Origin: Streptomyces sp. HmicA12
GTDB taxonomy: Bacteria > Actinomycetota > Actinomycetes > Streptomycetales > Streptomycetaceae
Assembly (NCBI RefSeq): GCF_000373565.1
Contig: NZ_KB891804.1
Coordinates: 79,705 to 143,704, forward strand
DNA length: 64,000 bases
Direction of reading: 5' to 3'
Under the pieces are notes generated by a model that did not search any database, was not told the origin of the DNA, and was given only the letters and a program-made list of their open reading frames with translations. The stretch's first letter is position 1. Every line of letters begins with the position of its first letter. A program made the translations under genes and the position numbers. This document shows positions 50,153 to 58,764 of this stretch, in pieces.

Positions 50153-50335
50153 TCACGACGCGTCGTGCGAGCCGCGCCTCTCCTGCAGCTTGCGCAACAG
50201 CTCCCGCTTCTGCGCCACCGGATCGACGCCCCCGCCGACCTTCCCGCTCCGGCCGCCGCCGCGCAGCGCCTTGCGGGAGAGATGGTTGCGGGTGCCGCCG
50301 ACGCCCAGCATGCCGCCTGCTCCGCCTCGGGTCAT
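50153..50335 (-). CDS. DUF6243-type small protein
   Basis: 60 residues, basic and Gly-rich: MTRGGAGGMLGVGGTRNHLSRKALRGGGRSGKVGGGVDPVAQKRELLRKLQERR. This is a conserved streptomycete small-protein family of unknown function. SD GAGGAG lies nine bases before ATG 50335. It faces the TetR gene; a strong -35 TTGACA (50440-50435, minus) with operator B in its spacer indicates TetR repression. Confidence 0.8.
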   Translation of the reverse strand: MTRGGAGGMLGVGGTRNHLSRKALRGGGRSGKVGGGVDPVAQKRELLRKLQERRGSHDAS

Positions 50336-50377
50336 GGTGTGCTCCTCTTCCTCGGTAGGCATCACGATCACCATCGG

Positions 50378-50464
50378 CGAGACGTTTCGTCTCGCCTTAC
50401 TGACGTGCTCCACTCTGAACGAGACGTATCGTCTTGTCAAGGGGTTACGAGACGGCACGTCTCG
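50378..50464. promoter_or_regulatory. Three CGAGACG-N3-CGTCTCG operators between DUF6243 and tetR
   Basis: Site A 50378-50394 (centre TTT), site B 50420-50436 (TAT, one mismatch), site C 50448-50464 (GCA). Sites B and C cover the divergent promoters; A lies in the DUF6243 leader. Centre spacings are 42 and 28 bp. The adjacent TetR protein is the expected ligand. Confidence 0.85.
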
Positions 50465-50477
50465 GTTCGCCCGCTGC

Positions 50478-50490
50478 TACATTCGAACCA
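50478..50490 (+). promoter_or_regulatory. Leaderless promoter of tetR
   Basis: TACATT (50478-50483) sits six bases before ATG 50490, with no SD. Operator C lies just upstream, so TetR would shut off its own synthesis. Confidence 0.55.
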
Positions 50491-51128
50491 TGTCAGCCAT
50501 GAAGACGCCCCCCGACAAGAAGGCGGCGCCCGACTCCGCCCGCCGCAGTGAACGCTCCCGCCGCGCGATCTACGACGCGGCCCTCGCCCTCGTCGGCGAG
50601 ATCGGCTACCCCAGGACCACCATCGAGGGCATCGCCGCCCGCGCCGGTGTCGGCAAGCAGACGATCTACCGCTGGTGGGGCTCGAAGGCCGAGGTCCTCC
50701 TGGAGGCCTTCCTCGATCTCGGCGAACAGGCGGCGCGCGAGGCGGGCGGGAGCGACCGGTACGCCATCCCGGACACCGGCGACCTCGCCGCCGACCTGAA
50801 GACCGTGCTGCGGCTCACCGTCGACCAGCTCACGGACCCCCGGTTCGAGGCCCCGTCCCGTGCGCTGGCCGCCGAGGGCGTGGTCAACGAGCAGGTCGGC
50901 CGGAACTTCACGGAGAAGCTCCTCATGCCGTCGCTCCAGCTGTACGTCGACCGGGTGCGCGCCGCCCAGGAGGCCGGCCAGGTGCGCGCGGAGATCGACC
51001 CGCGCATCGCCCTCGAACTCTGGGTCTCACCCCTGGCCCAGCGCTGGCTCCAGTTCACCGGCCCGATCTCCCACGAGTACACGGACACCCTCGTCGACTA
51101 CGCGCTCTACGGCATCGCGCCCCGCTGA
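50490..51128 (+). CDS. TetR-family transcriptional regulator
   Basis: 212 residues. HTH at about 20-65: IYDAALALVGEIGYPRTTIEGIAARAGVGKQTIYRWWGSKAEVLLEAF. The C-terminal ligand domain matches the TetR_C_16/AefR-like group (LTDPRFEAPSRALAAEGVVNEQVGRNFTEKLLMPSLQLYVDRVRAAQEAGQVR). Very likely represses itself and the DUF6243 gene through three operators. 3' end overlaps the convergent GDPD gene by 22 bp. Ligand unknown. Confidence 0.92.
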   Translation: MSAMKTPPDKKAAPDSARRSERSRRAIYDAALALVGEIGYPRTTIEGIAARAGVGKQTIYRWWGSKAEVLLEAFLDLGEQAAREAGGSDRYAIPDTGDLAADLKTVLRLTVDQLTDPRFEAPSRALAAEGVVNEQVGRNFTEKLLMPSLQLYVDRVRAAQEAGQVRAEIDPRIALELWVSPLAQRWLQFTGPISHEYTDTLVDYALYGIAPR

Positions 51129-51964
51129 GGCGTGCGGGCGAGCAGCCCCGGCGCGTCGGAGATGACCCCGTCGCAGCCGAGCCGCAGCACCCGGTCCCGG
51201 TCCCGCGGCGTGTTCACGGTGTGCGCCCACACCCGCGGCACCCCCGACCTCACCGCCCGTACGAGATCCGCGTCCCGCGCCCTGTGGTCCATGTCGAGCA
51301 CGTCGACGTACGAGGCCCAGCGCTCGGGCCGGTCCTTCCTCATCTGCCGTGCGGAGCGCCAGAGTTGAGAGGTCAGGCCGAGCCGGTGGGCGCGCTTCGC
51401 GACGGCCGGGCGGTTGGAGTTGACCAGCACCGAACGGGTCAGGCCGCGCGCCCGGATCAGCCGCGCCAGCCGGTCGAGGCTGTCGGGGTCCTTGGCCTCC
51501 AGCATCAGCACGATGCGGCCGCCGAACCGGTCCAGCACCTCCGCGACCGTCGGCGGCCGCTCGGCGCGCCAGCTGCCCGGCAGCGACCCCGCCGGCCGCA
51601 GCCGCACCGCCTCCCAGCCCTGCCGGTCGAGGTCCCGGACCGGCCCCGTCGAGGACGTCGTGCGCTCCAGTGCCGCGTCGTGCATCACGACGAGGGTGCC
51701 GTCGCGCAGCATCCGCGTATCGAAGTCGAGGACCTGCGCGGTGCCCCGCGCGTACGCCGCCTCGAGCCCCGACATGCTGTTCTCCGGGACTTCCAGGGAG
51801 CCGCCGCGGTGGGCCGTGTACGTGACGCGCGGCAGGGTGTCGACGGTGAGCGGGCCGCTGCCCCACTCCAGAGGAGGGGCGAAGGCCAGGCCGGTGAGGG
51901 AGAGCAGACCGACGAGAGTGACGACCGGCACTGCCCTGTGGGCCGAGGTGACCATGGCGATCAT
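51107..51964 (-). CDS. Secreted glycerophosphodiester phosphodiesterase
   Basis: 285 residues. N-terminal signal/anchor (AVPVVTLVGLLSLTGLAFA). TIM-barrel GDPD: YTAHRGGSLEVPENSMSGLEAAYARG with catalytic His and the Glu-Asn pair, LDFDTRMLRDGTLVVMHDAALERTT metal site, ending VDGVISDAPGLL-like CDGVISDAPGLLAR. Hydrolyses glycerophosphodiesters to glycerol-3-phosphate, so it complements the PhoD phosphatase in phosphate scavenging. ATG 51964 chosen; GTG 51994 and ATG 51955 are alternatives. Confidence 0.9.
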   Translation of the reverse strand: MIAMVTSAHRAVPVVTLVGLLSLTGLAFAPPLEWGSGPLTVDTLPRVTYTAHRGGSLEVPENSMSGLEAAYARGTAQVLDFDTRMLRDGTLVVMHDAALERTTSSTGPVRDLDRQGWEAVRLRPAGSLPGSWRAERPPTVAEVLDRFGGRIVLMLEAKDPDSLDRLARLIRARGLTRSVLVNSNRPAVAKRAHRLGLTSQLWRSARQMRKDRPERWASYVDVLDMDHRARDADLVRAVRSGVPRVWAHTVNTPRDRDRVLRLGCDGVISDAPGLLARTPQRGAMP

Positions 51965-52157
51965 GCCGACCAAGGTAGAGCCACAAATGCCCACAATTCC
52001 GGCAATGACACCTCATGGTGGCGCCCCCGATACCCCCGGATGTGGACTGTGGCCACCCGAGGCGCAGGATGGTGGGACCATGTTGGTCCGGGATTCATCC
52101 GGTACTCGTAGGCGGCGTATGTCGACGTGTTCGGCACGAGCGACGGTGAGGGGATAG

Positions 52158-52874
52158 ATGGGCACGGAGCGGAGCGGACGGTACGGCCTGGGACGGATCT
52201 CCCAATGGCTGAAGGGTGCCCGGGGCCCGAAGGAGTCCGCGGCCGACACCGACCGTGAGTCCCTGCTGCTGGCGGCCGCCGACGCCGGACTGCCCCTCGC
52301 CCCGGCCGCGTACCCCGCCGACTACCGATGTTCGTGCAACCGCATCGGCTGCCCGACGCCCGGCCGGCACCCGGTCTCCTTCGCCTGGCAGACCCAGTCG
52401 ACGACGGACCGCGGGCAGATCGAGCGCTGGGCCAGGCACCAGCCGCTGGCCAACTTCATCACCGCGACCGGCATGGTCCACGACGTCCTCGACGTCCCGA
52501 CCGAGGCCGGTCAGGAAGCCCTCGACCGCCTGCTCTCCTCCGGCGTCGAGGTCGGCCCGGTCGCCCTCTCCGGCGACGACCGCATGCTCTTCTTCACGGC
52601 GACGCGCGGCACGCCGGAGGACGAGGACGAGTGGTGGCCCTGCGAGCTGGACTGCCACCCCGAGACGATGGACGAACACCCCGGCATGCGCTGGCACTGC
52701 CGCGGCAGCTACGTCCTGATCCCCCCGGCCCGCCTCCCCGCCGACCAGGACGTCCGCTGGCTCCGCGGCCCGGAACACCCGCTCCCGGACCCGCTGACCC
52801 TGCTGGAGCCCCTGACGGACGCCTGCGCGCGCTACGCGGGAGCGGAGCCGGACTACACCTCGGCCTGGCCCTAG
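52158..52874 (+). CDS. Bifunctional primase/polymerase-like (prim-pol) protein
   Basis: 238 residues, resembling the N-terminal AEP-superfamily prim-pol domain seen in plasmid and actinobacterial proteins: LLAAADAGLPLAPAAYPADY, zinc-like CSCNRIGCPTPGRHPVSF (about 57-74), and HDVLDVPTEAGQEALDRLL where replicative members have the DxD pair. Here the second acidic residue is replaced (LDVP), so polymerase activity is doubtful. No helicase domain is attached. These stand-alone copies are widespread in streptomycetes, role unknown. SD AGGGGA before ATG 52158. Confidence 0.78.
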   Translation: MGTERSGRYGLGRISQWLKGARGPKESAADTDRESLLLAAADAGLPLAPAAYPADYRCSCNRIGCPTPGRHPVSFAWQTQSTTDRGQIERWARHQPLANFITATGMVHDVLDVPTEAGQEALDRLLSSGVEVGPVALSGDDRMLFFTATRGTPEDEDEWWPCELDCHPETMDEHPGMRWHCRGSYVLIPPARLPADQDVRWLRGPEHPLPDPLTLLEPLTDACARYAGAEPDYTSAWP

Positions 52875-52905
52875 GCGGGCCGGGCCTCACCGGCGGGCCG
52901 GAGGC

Positions 52906-53901
52906 TCAGGAGCCCTCGGCCGACGTGATCCCCTCGACCCGGGCCACCACGTCCACCCCGCCCGTGCCGGAACCCTTCAGGGGGTCCAGCGCGGCCTGGT
53001 TCGACACGTACCCGTACGTCGCGGCCTGCTTCGCGTCCCCCGTCATCAGCGCCTTCACGCTCGGATTGATCGAGGGCAGATCGCTTCCCGGGGACGCGGT
53101 CTGCTTCTCGTACCGCCGCGTCGCGAAGAACACGAGCGCCCCGCCGTCCGCGGTGCGCAGCGCGACGGGCGCGTAGTCACCGGACGACAGCGGCTCGTCG
53201 ATGTACTGCGTGACGAGACCGGGCCGCGTCTCGTTCTTCTTCCGGGTGGCCCGCCACTGCGTGGTGTGCAGGCCGTCGGCGAACGCGTCGCTCGCGCTGT
53301 TCTTCGGGTTCAGATAGTCCGCGTACGTCCGGCTCATCGCTTCGGGCCGCATCGCGAACTTCGTGGAGCCGGCGTCGACGGCCTCGCCGTAACCGTCCTT
53401 GTCCGTCTTGAACTCCGGCACCTTGCCGTCGCGGAACAGCGTCAGGTACGACACCGCCCACGGCTCGCTCTCGGCGTCGCGGGTGAAGACCATCACCCAG
53501 CGGTAGCCGGGGAGCCGGTTGTTGTCGGTGTCGGCGACGAACCAGCGCGGCCAGCCCGCCTTCTTGGGGATGGTGAACTTGGCGTCGGTGAGCTTCAGCG
53601 GCTTGTAGTTCCCGTTGCCGTCCGGGTCGAGCTTGCGCGCCGACTTCAGCTTCGCCGCGTCGATGGCGGCCAGCGCCCCGGTGACGTGGTTCGCGTCGGC
53701 CGTGCGGTCGTACGACTTCTCGGCCTTCCCGTACGCGGTGACGAAGGCGTCCAGAGCGCGCGCGGCCTCGGCCTTCCCCGTCGTCGGGACGACCTCCAGC
53801 TCCCCGTGCACGGTCACGCATCCGCTCGCCGTGAGGGACAGCACCACCGCCGCTGCCGCCGTCGCGGCGGGTCTGCCGAGCCTGTTCATGACCTTGCTCA
53901 T
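52906..53901 (-). CDS. Putative lipoprotein of unknown function
   Basis: 331 residues. Lipobox SLTASGC with Cys28; mature part starts VTVHGELEVVPTTGKAEA. Alternating helical and beta segments with FVADTDNNRLPGYRWVMVFTRDAES and ALVFFATRRYEK; resembles streptomycete DUF8094-type secreted proteins. Starts 37 bp beyond the efeU stop on the same strand, so it is probably the last gene of the efe operon. No metal-binding cluster is evident; a role in iron uptake is only suggested by position. Confidence 0.75.
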   Translation of the reverse strand: MSKVMNRLGRPAATAAAAVVLSLTASGCVTVHGELEVVPTTGKAEAARALDAFVTAYGKAEKSYDRTADANHVTGALAAIDAAKLKSARKLDPDGNGNYKPLKLTDAKFTIPKKAGWPRWFVADTDNNRLPGYRWVMVFTRDAESEPWAVSYLTLFRDGKVPEFKTDKDGYGEAVDAGSTKFAMRPEAMSRTYADYLNPKNSASDAFADGLHTTQWRATRKKNETRPGLVTQYIDEPLSSGDYAPVALRTADGGALVFFATRRYEKQTASPGSDLPSINPSVKALMTGDAKQAATYGYVSNQAALDPLKGSGTGGVDVVARVEGITSAEGS

Positions 53902-53938
53902 GACGTTGACTTCACCTTCCCCTTCCCGGGGGCGAACC

Positions 53939-54784
53939 CTACCGGGAAGCGGGGGCCCGCTCTGCCCCGGCCCTGCGGGAGAGCAGGCCGGGCGGCAGCA
54001 GGAACAGCGTCAGCGTCGGCACCAAGTACAGGCACCAGACGGCGACTTGGAGCACCGTCGGGTCGGGCTGGAAGTTGAGGACGCCCTTGAGCAGGGTGCC
54101 CAGCCAGCCGTCGGGGGCGATCGTCGAGCTGATGTCGAAGGCCAGGTTGTTGAGGCCGCCGATGAAGTCGGCCTCCTGGAGGTCGTGGACGCCGTACGCG
54201 AGCACCCCCGCGGCCACGACGACCAGCATGCCGCCGGTCCACGTGAAGAACCTCGCCAGGTTGATGCGCAGCGCGCCCCGGTAGAACAGCCAGCCGAGGA
54301 CCACCGCCGTGGCGAGGCCGAGCAGCGCGCCGATCACCGGCTCCGTCGTGCCGTCGCTCGTGGCGTGCACCGCCGTCCACACGAACAGCGACGTCTCCAG
54401 CCCCTCCCGGCCCACCGCCAGGAACGCGGTGACGACCAGCGCCACCGTGCCCATGCGCAGCGCGTCGTCCAGCTTGTCGTGCAGCTCCGTCTTCAGATGG
54501 CGGGCGGTGCGCCGCATCCAGAACACCATCCACGTCACCAGGCCCACGGCGACGATCGACAGCGAACCGCCGAGCGCCTCCTGCGCCTTGAACGTCATCT
54601 CCTGCGAGCCGAACTCCAGACCCGCGCCGAACCCGAGCGCCACGAGCACGGCGGCCGCGACGCCCAGCCACACCGGCTTCAGCGCGTCCCGGCGGTCCGT
54701 CTTCACCAGGTAGGCGACGAGGATGCAGACGATCAGGCTGGCCTCCAGCCCCTCACGCAGCCCGATCAGATAGTTCGCGAACAT
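53939..54784 (-). CDS. efeU: EfeU iron permease (FTR1/OFeT family)
   Basis: 281 residues, seven transmembrane helices. The two iron-binding REGLE motifs are intact: GLREGLEASLIV in helix 1 and AVGREGLETSLFV in helix 4. Moves ferric iron, made at the surface from Fe2+, into the cell. Three bases after the efeB stop, so tightly coupled. Cytoplasmic C-terminus short and basic. Confidence 0.94.
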   Translation of the reverse strand: MFANYLIGLREGLEASLIVCILVAYLVKTDRRDALKPVWLGVAAAVLVALGFGAGLEFGSQEMTFKAQEALGGSLSIVAVGLVTWMVFWMRRTARHLKTELHDKLDDALRMGTVALVVTAFLAVGREGLETSLFVWTAVHATSDGTTEPVIGALLGLATAVVLGWLFYRGALRINLARFFTWTGGMLVVVAAGVLAYGVHDLQEADFIGGLNNLAFDISSTIAPDGWLGTLLKGVLNFQPDPTVLQVAVWCLYLVPTLTLFLLPPGLLSRRAGAERAPASR

Positions 54785-54787
54785 CCC

Positions 54788-56050
54788 TCACACACCCTTC
54801 GCCTCGAAGAGGCCGCGGCCCCACCAGTCGCTCCCGTCCCGCACCCCCGGCGGCACCGCGAACACCGCGGAACCCACGTGCTGGATGTACTCGTTGAGCG
54901 CGTCGCTCCCCGCCAGGCTCCGCTGCACCGGGATGAACCCCTCGCGCACGTCCTTCTGGTACGCGAGGAAGAACAGCCCGGCGTCGAGCCGCCCGAGGCC
55001 GTCCGTGCCGTCGGTGAAGGAGTAGCCGCGGCGCAGGATCGTCGCCCCGTCGTTGGAGTCCGGGTGCGCGAGCCGCACGTGCGCGTCCGGCTTCATCGCC
55101 TTGAGGAACGGCTCGTCGCGCTCCTTCGCCTTGCCGACCGGGGCGCCCTCGCCCTTGTCCCGGCCGAAGACGTCCTCCTGCTCCTGCAGCGAGGTGCGGT
55201 CCCAGGTCTCGATGTTCATGCGGATGCGGCGGGCCACGAGGTACGAGCCGCCCTTCATCCATCCGGCGTCGCTCACCCACACATGCCGGTCGAGGGCGGC
55301 GGTGTCCGTCCCCGCGACATTGCGGGTGCCGTCCTTGAAACCCATGAGGTTACGAGGCGTCTGCGCGTCCGGCGTCGTCGACGACGTCTTGCCGAAGCCG
55401 AGCTGCGACCAGCGGATGGCGACCTTCCCGAAGCCGATCCGGGCGAGGTTGCGGATCGCGTGCACCGCGACCTGCGGGTCGTCGGCGCAGGCCTGGACGC
55501 ACAGGTCGCCGCCGCTGCGCGTCCGGTCGAGGTTGTCGCCGGGGAACTTCGGCAGCTCCACGAGGGCCGCGGGCCGCCGCCCGGCTATCCCGAACGCCTT
55601 CCCGTACTTGTCGAAGAGCGAGGGCCCGAAGCCGATCGTCAGCGTGAGCCGCGACGGCTTGAGGCCGAGCGCCTCACCGGTGTCGTCCGGCGGCGCCTCG
55701 GCGAGTCCGCCGTACGCGCCCTCGCCGACCGCCCGCCCCTCGGTCATCAGGGCGGCCGCCTTCGTCCAGTCCTTCAGCAGCTGGACGAACTCCGCGCGGT
55801 CCTCCGTCTTCACGTCGAACGCCGCGAAGTGCAGCCGGTCCTGGACGGCCGTGGCGATACCGGCCTGGTGCGCGCCGTGGAAGGGCACGGCGCCGCCCGA
55901 CTCGGCGGTCGGCCGCATGCCTTCGCCGCTTTTGTCGTCGGAGCGGGCCAGGGCGACGGCGCCGCCCGCGGCCGCGGCCCCGAGCGCGAGCCCGGCACCA
56001 CCGACCGCGAGCAGGGAACGCCGGGACGGGGTGGGTGAGTTGTCCGTCAT
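54788..56050 (-). CDS. efeB: EfeB Dyp-type heme peroxidase / deferrochelatase (Tat-exported)
   Basis: 420 residues. Twin-arginine signal SPTPSRRSLLAVGGAGLALGA. Two ferredoxin-like domains of the Dyp family with the GxxDG motif as GFKDGTRN (about 255), proximal heme His in VRLAHPDSNDGATILRRGYSF and the later conserved Arg. Oxidises Fe2+ or extracts iron from heme outside the membrane. ATG 56050 (SD GAGGAA) chosen over GTG 56080, which would precede the Tat signal by ten extra residues. Middle gene of efeO-efeB-efeU. Confidence 0.93.
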   Translation of the reverse strand: MTDNSPTPSRRSLLAVGGAGLALGAAAAGGAVALARSDDKSGEGMRPTAESGGAVPFHGAHQAGIATAVQDRLHFAAFDVKTEDRAEFVQLLKDWTKAAALMTEGRAVGEGAYGGLAEAPPDDTGEALGLKPSRLTLTIGFGPSLFDKYGKAFGIAGRRPAALVELPKFPGDNLDRTRSGGDLCVQACADDPQVAVHAIRNLARIGFGKVAIRWSQLGFGKTSSTTPDAQTPRNLMGFKDGTRNVAGTDTAALDRHVWVSDAGWMKGGSYLVARRIRMNIETWDRTSLQEQEDVFGRDKGEGAPVGKAKERDEPFLKAMKPDAHVRLAHPDSNDGATILRRGYSFTDGTDGLGRLDAGLFFLAYQKDVREGFIPVQRSLAGSDALNEYIQHVGSAVFAVPPGVRDGSDWWGRGLFEAKGV

Positions 56051-56087
56051 GGCAGGTTCCTCGGTGTTCTTCTCGTTCACCGCGGGA

Positions 56088-57236
56088 CTACTTCACGACC
56101 GCGGCGGCCAGCTTCGACAGCGGCTCGGCGAGCGCGTTGACGCCGTCGGACAGCTCCTTGCGGTCCGCCTTGCCGACCTTGTCGTAGGACGTGAAGTCGT
56201 ACGAGTCCTTGTCGTCGCGGTACTTGTCGAGGAGGGCGTCCAGCGCCGCGAACTGCCGGTCGAGCTCCTTGGCGAGCGCCGCGTCGTTCTCGGAGGCGAC
56301 CGGCTTCAGCAGCGCGTACGCCTTCTCCGCGCCCTCGACGTTGGCCTTGAAGTCGACCAGGTCGGTGTGCGAGTAGCGCTCCTCCTCGCCGGTGACCTTG
56401 CCGGTGGCGACCTCGTCGAGGAGCTCCTTGGCGCCGTTGGCCATGGAGGTGGGCGTGATCACGGCCTTGCCGACGCGCTGCTGCCAGTCGGTGAGGTCGG
56501 CGTCCAGCTGGTCGGCGAGCTTCTTCTCGCCCGCGCCGAGCTTCCCGTCCTTCCACAGCGCCTTCTCCAGTCGGTGCCAGCCGGTCCACTTCTGGCCCTC
56601 TTCGAGGCCGTCGGCGCGCACGTCGACCTTCGGGTCGATGTCACCGAACGACTCGGCGACCGGCTCGGTCCGCTCCCAGCCGATGCGCGAGGTCGCGTAC
56701 GCCTTCTTGGCGGCCTCGACGTCGCCGGCGCGCACGGCGTCCGTGAAGGTCTTCACCTTCGGCAGCGTCTCGTCGGCCTGCGCCTGCGCGTAGCCCCGGT
56801 ACTCGGCGACGGCCTTGTCCAGGCGCGGGTCGCGCTGGGCGGCCGCCTTGCCGCCGGTGACCTTCACGTCCTGGCGGTGGCCCTTGCCCTTCATGCCGGG
56901 TATGCAGGCGATGCGGTAGTCGCCGCTCTTCACCTCGGCGGTGAGGGTGTGCTTGGTGCCCGGGCCGATGTTCTCGCGCTCGGAGACGATGCGGTCGTCC
57001 GGGAAGAGGATCTCCACCTCGGTGACCCGCGATCCCTTGTTCTCCACCGCCAGCTCGACGTGCCCGGAGGGGAATTCGGTCTTCGACACCTTGCAGCTGT
57101 CGTCGGTGGCGGTCACCTTGATCGCGCCGGGGCCGCCGCTCTTGGCGTCGCTCTTCTCGGTGCAGCCCGTGACAGCGGTCAGGGCCGCCACCGCGGCGAC
57201 GGCGGTGGCGACGGGGAGTCGGAGGACGGCTCGCAT
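56088..57236 (-). CDS. efeO: EfeO iron-binding lipoprotein (cupredoxin + M75)
   Basis: 382 residues. Lipobox TAVTGC, Cys25. Residues about 35-130 are a cupredoxin-like domain (VTATDDSCKVSKTEFPSGHVELAVENKG...YRIACIPGMKGKGHRQD with Cys and Met/His ligands). Residues about 135-375 are the M75/imelysin-like helical domain with HxxE in WTGWHRLEKALW. Captures iron or copper ions and hands iron to EfeU. First gene of the operon; iron box 56 bp upstream. Confidence 0.93.
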   Translation of the reverse strand: MRAVLRLPVATAVAAVAALTAVTGCTEKSDAKSGGPGAIKVTATDDSCKVSKTEFPSGHVELAVENKGSRVTEVEILFPDDRIVSERENIGPGTKHTLTAEVKSGDYRIACIPGMKGKGHRQDVKVTGGKAAAQRDPRLDKAVAEYRGYAQAQADETLPKVKTFTDAVRAGDVEAAKKAYATSRIGWERTEPVAESFGDIDPKVDVRADGLEEGQKWTGWHRLEKALWKDGKLGAGEKKLADQLDADLTDWQQRVGKAVITPTSMANGAKELLDEVATGKVTGEEERYSHTDLVDFKANVEGAEKAYALLKPVASENDAALAKELDRQFAALDALLDKYRDDKDSYDFTSYDKVGKADRKELSDGVNALAEPLSKLAAAVVK

Positions 57237-57291
57237 ACGGGCTCCAAGGGACGTACAGAAAGCGCACAGCTTCTACTAAGGCGGACCTAAC

Positions 57292-57310
57292 TTATATGAG
57301 CCTTGCCTTA
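57292..57310 (-). promoter_or_regulatory. Iron-box-like site before efeO
   Basis: Minus-strand TAAGGCAAGGCTCATATAA agrees with TTAGGTTAGGCTCACCTAA at 14 of 19 positions. A second half-match, TTAGG-TCCG-CCTTA, lies next to it at 57277-57290. Together they could bind two DmdR1/IdeR dimers ahead of efeOBU. Confidence 0.6.
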
Positions 57311-57373
57311 GTGCCACCCCATGGAGGGTCAAGGACTGGTCAAGTGGAGCGTGTCGCGTGGTTCACTGCCGAC

Positions 57374-58051
57374 ATGAGTGAGTACGACGACTGCGACGTG
57401 CTGGCGGTGTTCTGCGGCCCCGACGGCCGGCACGGCAACGAACTCGGGGTCGTGCGCGACGGCTCGCGCATGCCCGGCCGGGACGAGCGGCAGGCCCTCG
57501 CGGCCAAGGTGGGCTTCAGCGAGACGGTGTTCGTCGACGACCCCGAGCGCGGCGTCATCGACATCTACACGCCGTCGACCCGGCTGCCGTTCGCCGGGTA
57601 CCCGTGCGTCGGCGCCGCCTGGCTGCTCGACGTACCGGAACTGGTCGTGCCCGCCGGTGTCGTCGGGGCGCGCCTGGACGGGGAGTTCAGCTGGATCGAG
57701 GCGCGCGCGGAGTGGGCGCCGCCGCGCACGCTGCGCCAGTACGGCTCGGCCGCCGAGATCGACGCGCTGCCGGTGCCCCCGGAGGGGGAGTGGATCTACG
57801 CCTGGGCCTGGGAGGACGAGGCCGCGGGCCGGGTGCGGGCCCGGGGCTTCCCGGGGCGCGGCGACGGCGTGGTGGAGGACGAGGCGACGGGGGCCGCGGC
57901 GCTGCTGCTCACCGCGGAGCTGGGGCGGGCGCTCAACATCCGGCAGGGCCGCGGCTCGCAGATGCTGACGGCCCCGCAGCCGGGGGACCTGATCGAGGTG
58001 GGCGGCCGGGTCCGGCTCGGTTCGGCGAGATCAGGCCCCTCCGGCGATTGA
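57374..58051 (+). CDS. PhzF-family protein, second copy
   Basis: 225 residues from ATG 57374, which fits the family N-terminus (YDDCDVLAVFCGPDGRHGNELGVV). GTG 57344 has an SD (AAGGA eight bases before) and adds ten residues. Conserved LPFAGYPCVGAAWLL replaces the FCGHAT motif, SETVFVDD holds the catalytic Glu region, and DEATGAAALLLTAELGR the C-terminal half. Shorter than the 280-residue PhzF at 40939, missing part of domain two, so it belongs to a different branch. Divergent from efeO across iron-box sequence, so possibly iron-affected. Substrate unknown. Confidence 0.85.
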   Translation: MSEYDDCDVLAVFCGPDGRHGNELGVVRDGSRMPGRDERQALAAKVGFSETVFVDDPERGVIDIYTPSTRLPFAGYPCVGAAWLLDVPELVVPAGVVGARLDGEFSWIEARAEWAPPRTLRQYGSAAEIDALPVPPEGEWIYAWAWEDEAAGRVRARGFPGRGDGVVEDEATGAAALLLTAELGRALNIRQGRGSQMLTAPQPGDLIEVGGRVRLGSARSGPSGD

Positions 58052-58089
58052 GGCGCGGGGTCCGGGGCGGAGTCCCGTGACGGTGCGCC

Positions 58090-58740
58090 CTACGCGGCGG
58101 TCGGGAACTCCTCGCCCAGTGCCTGGAACACCCCGGTGTTCAGGGAGAACGCCCGCTTGCACTCCGCGATCACCCGCTGCTGCTCGAGCTCGTCCACGCC
58201 GATCGCGTCGAGCAGCTCGCGGTAGCCCCGCTTGAACGCCGCCGGGTTCCCGACCTGCTCGAACACGTAGAACCGCACCCCGTCGCCCTTGCGCGCGAAG
58301 CCCCACGTCTTCTCCGCCCTGTCGCGGATGATCTGGCCGCCCGAGAGATCGCCCAGGTAACGGGTGTAGTGGTGCGCCACATAACCGGCCGGCCAGGTCC
58401 GCGCGCACTCCTCGACGCGGGCCGCGTACGCCGCGGTCGCCGGCAGGGCCGAGACCGTCTCCCGCCAGCCGGCGCCCCGCAGATGCGCGAGGTCGCGCTC
58501 CAGCTCGGGCACGCGCAGCAGCTCGGTCCGGACGAACGGGCCCGCGACCGGGTCGCTCGCGAGCCGCTCTGTGCCGCCCTCGAGTGCCTTGTAGACGAAC
58601 CACAGTTGCTCCGTGTACCGCGCGTACGCGTCCACCCCGAGCGCCCCGCCGAGCAGGTCGCTCATGAACGTCGACGTCTCCGCCTCGGTGTGCTGCTCGT
58701 GCGAGGCGGTGCGGATCAGAGTGGAGAACGAGGTGTCCAT
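58090..58740 (-). CDS. hmuO: Biliverdin-producing heme oxygenase
   Basis: 216 residues, all-helical. Opens heme to biliverdin, CO and Fe2+ in the cytoplasm. Proximal heme ligand His17 in ASHEQHTEAETSTFMSDLLGG, aligning with His20 of Corynebacterium HmuO; distal helix GDLSGGQIIRDRAEKTWGF gives the flexible glycines over the heme. HHYTRYLGDLSGGQ is fully conserved. Preceded by a near-perfect iron box, so it is co-regulated with the heme importer 21 kb away and completes heme-iron use. Monocistronic. Confidence 0.95.
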   Translation of the reverse strand: MDTSFSTLIRTASHEQHTEAETSTFMSDLLGGALGVDAYARYTEQLWFVYKALEGGTERLASDPVAGPFVRTELLRVPELERDLAHLRGAGWRETVSALPATAAYAARVEECARTWPAGYVAHHYTRYLGDLSGGQIIRDRAEKTWGFARKGDGVRFYVFEQVGNPAAFKRGYRELLDAIGVDELEQQRVIAECKRAFSLNTGVFQALGEEFPTAA

Positions 58741-58764
58741 AAGACCTCCGCGGACGGGGTTTGG

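Noticed and set aside
57277..57290. A second full iron box before efeO
   Set aside because: Only the inner half-sites match (13 of 19 over the window), so it is noted as an accessory half-match rather than a separate site.
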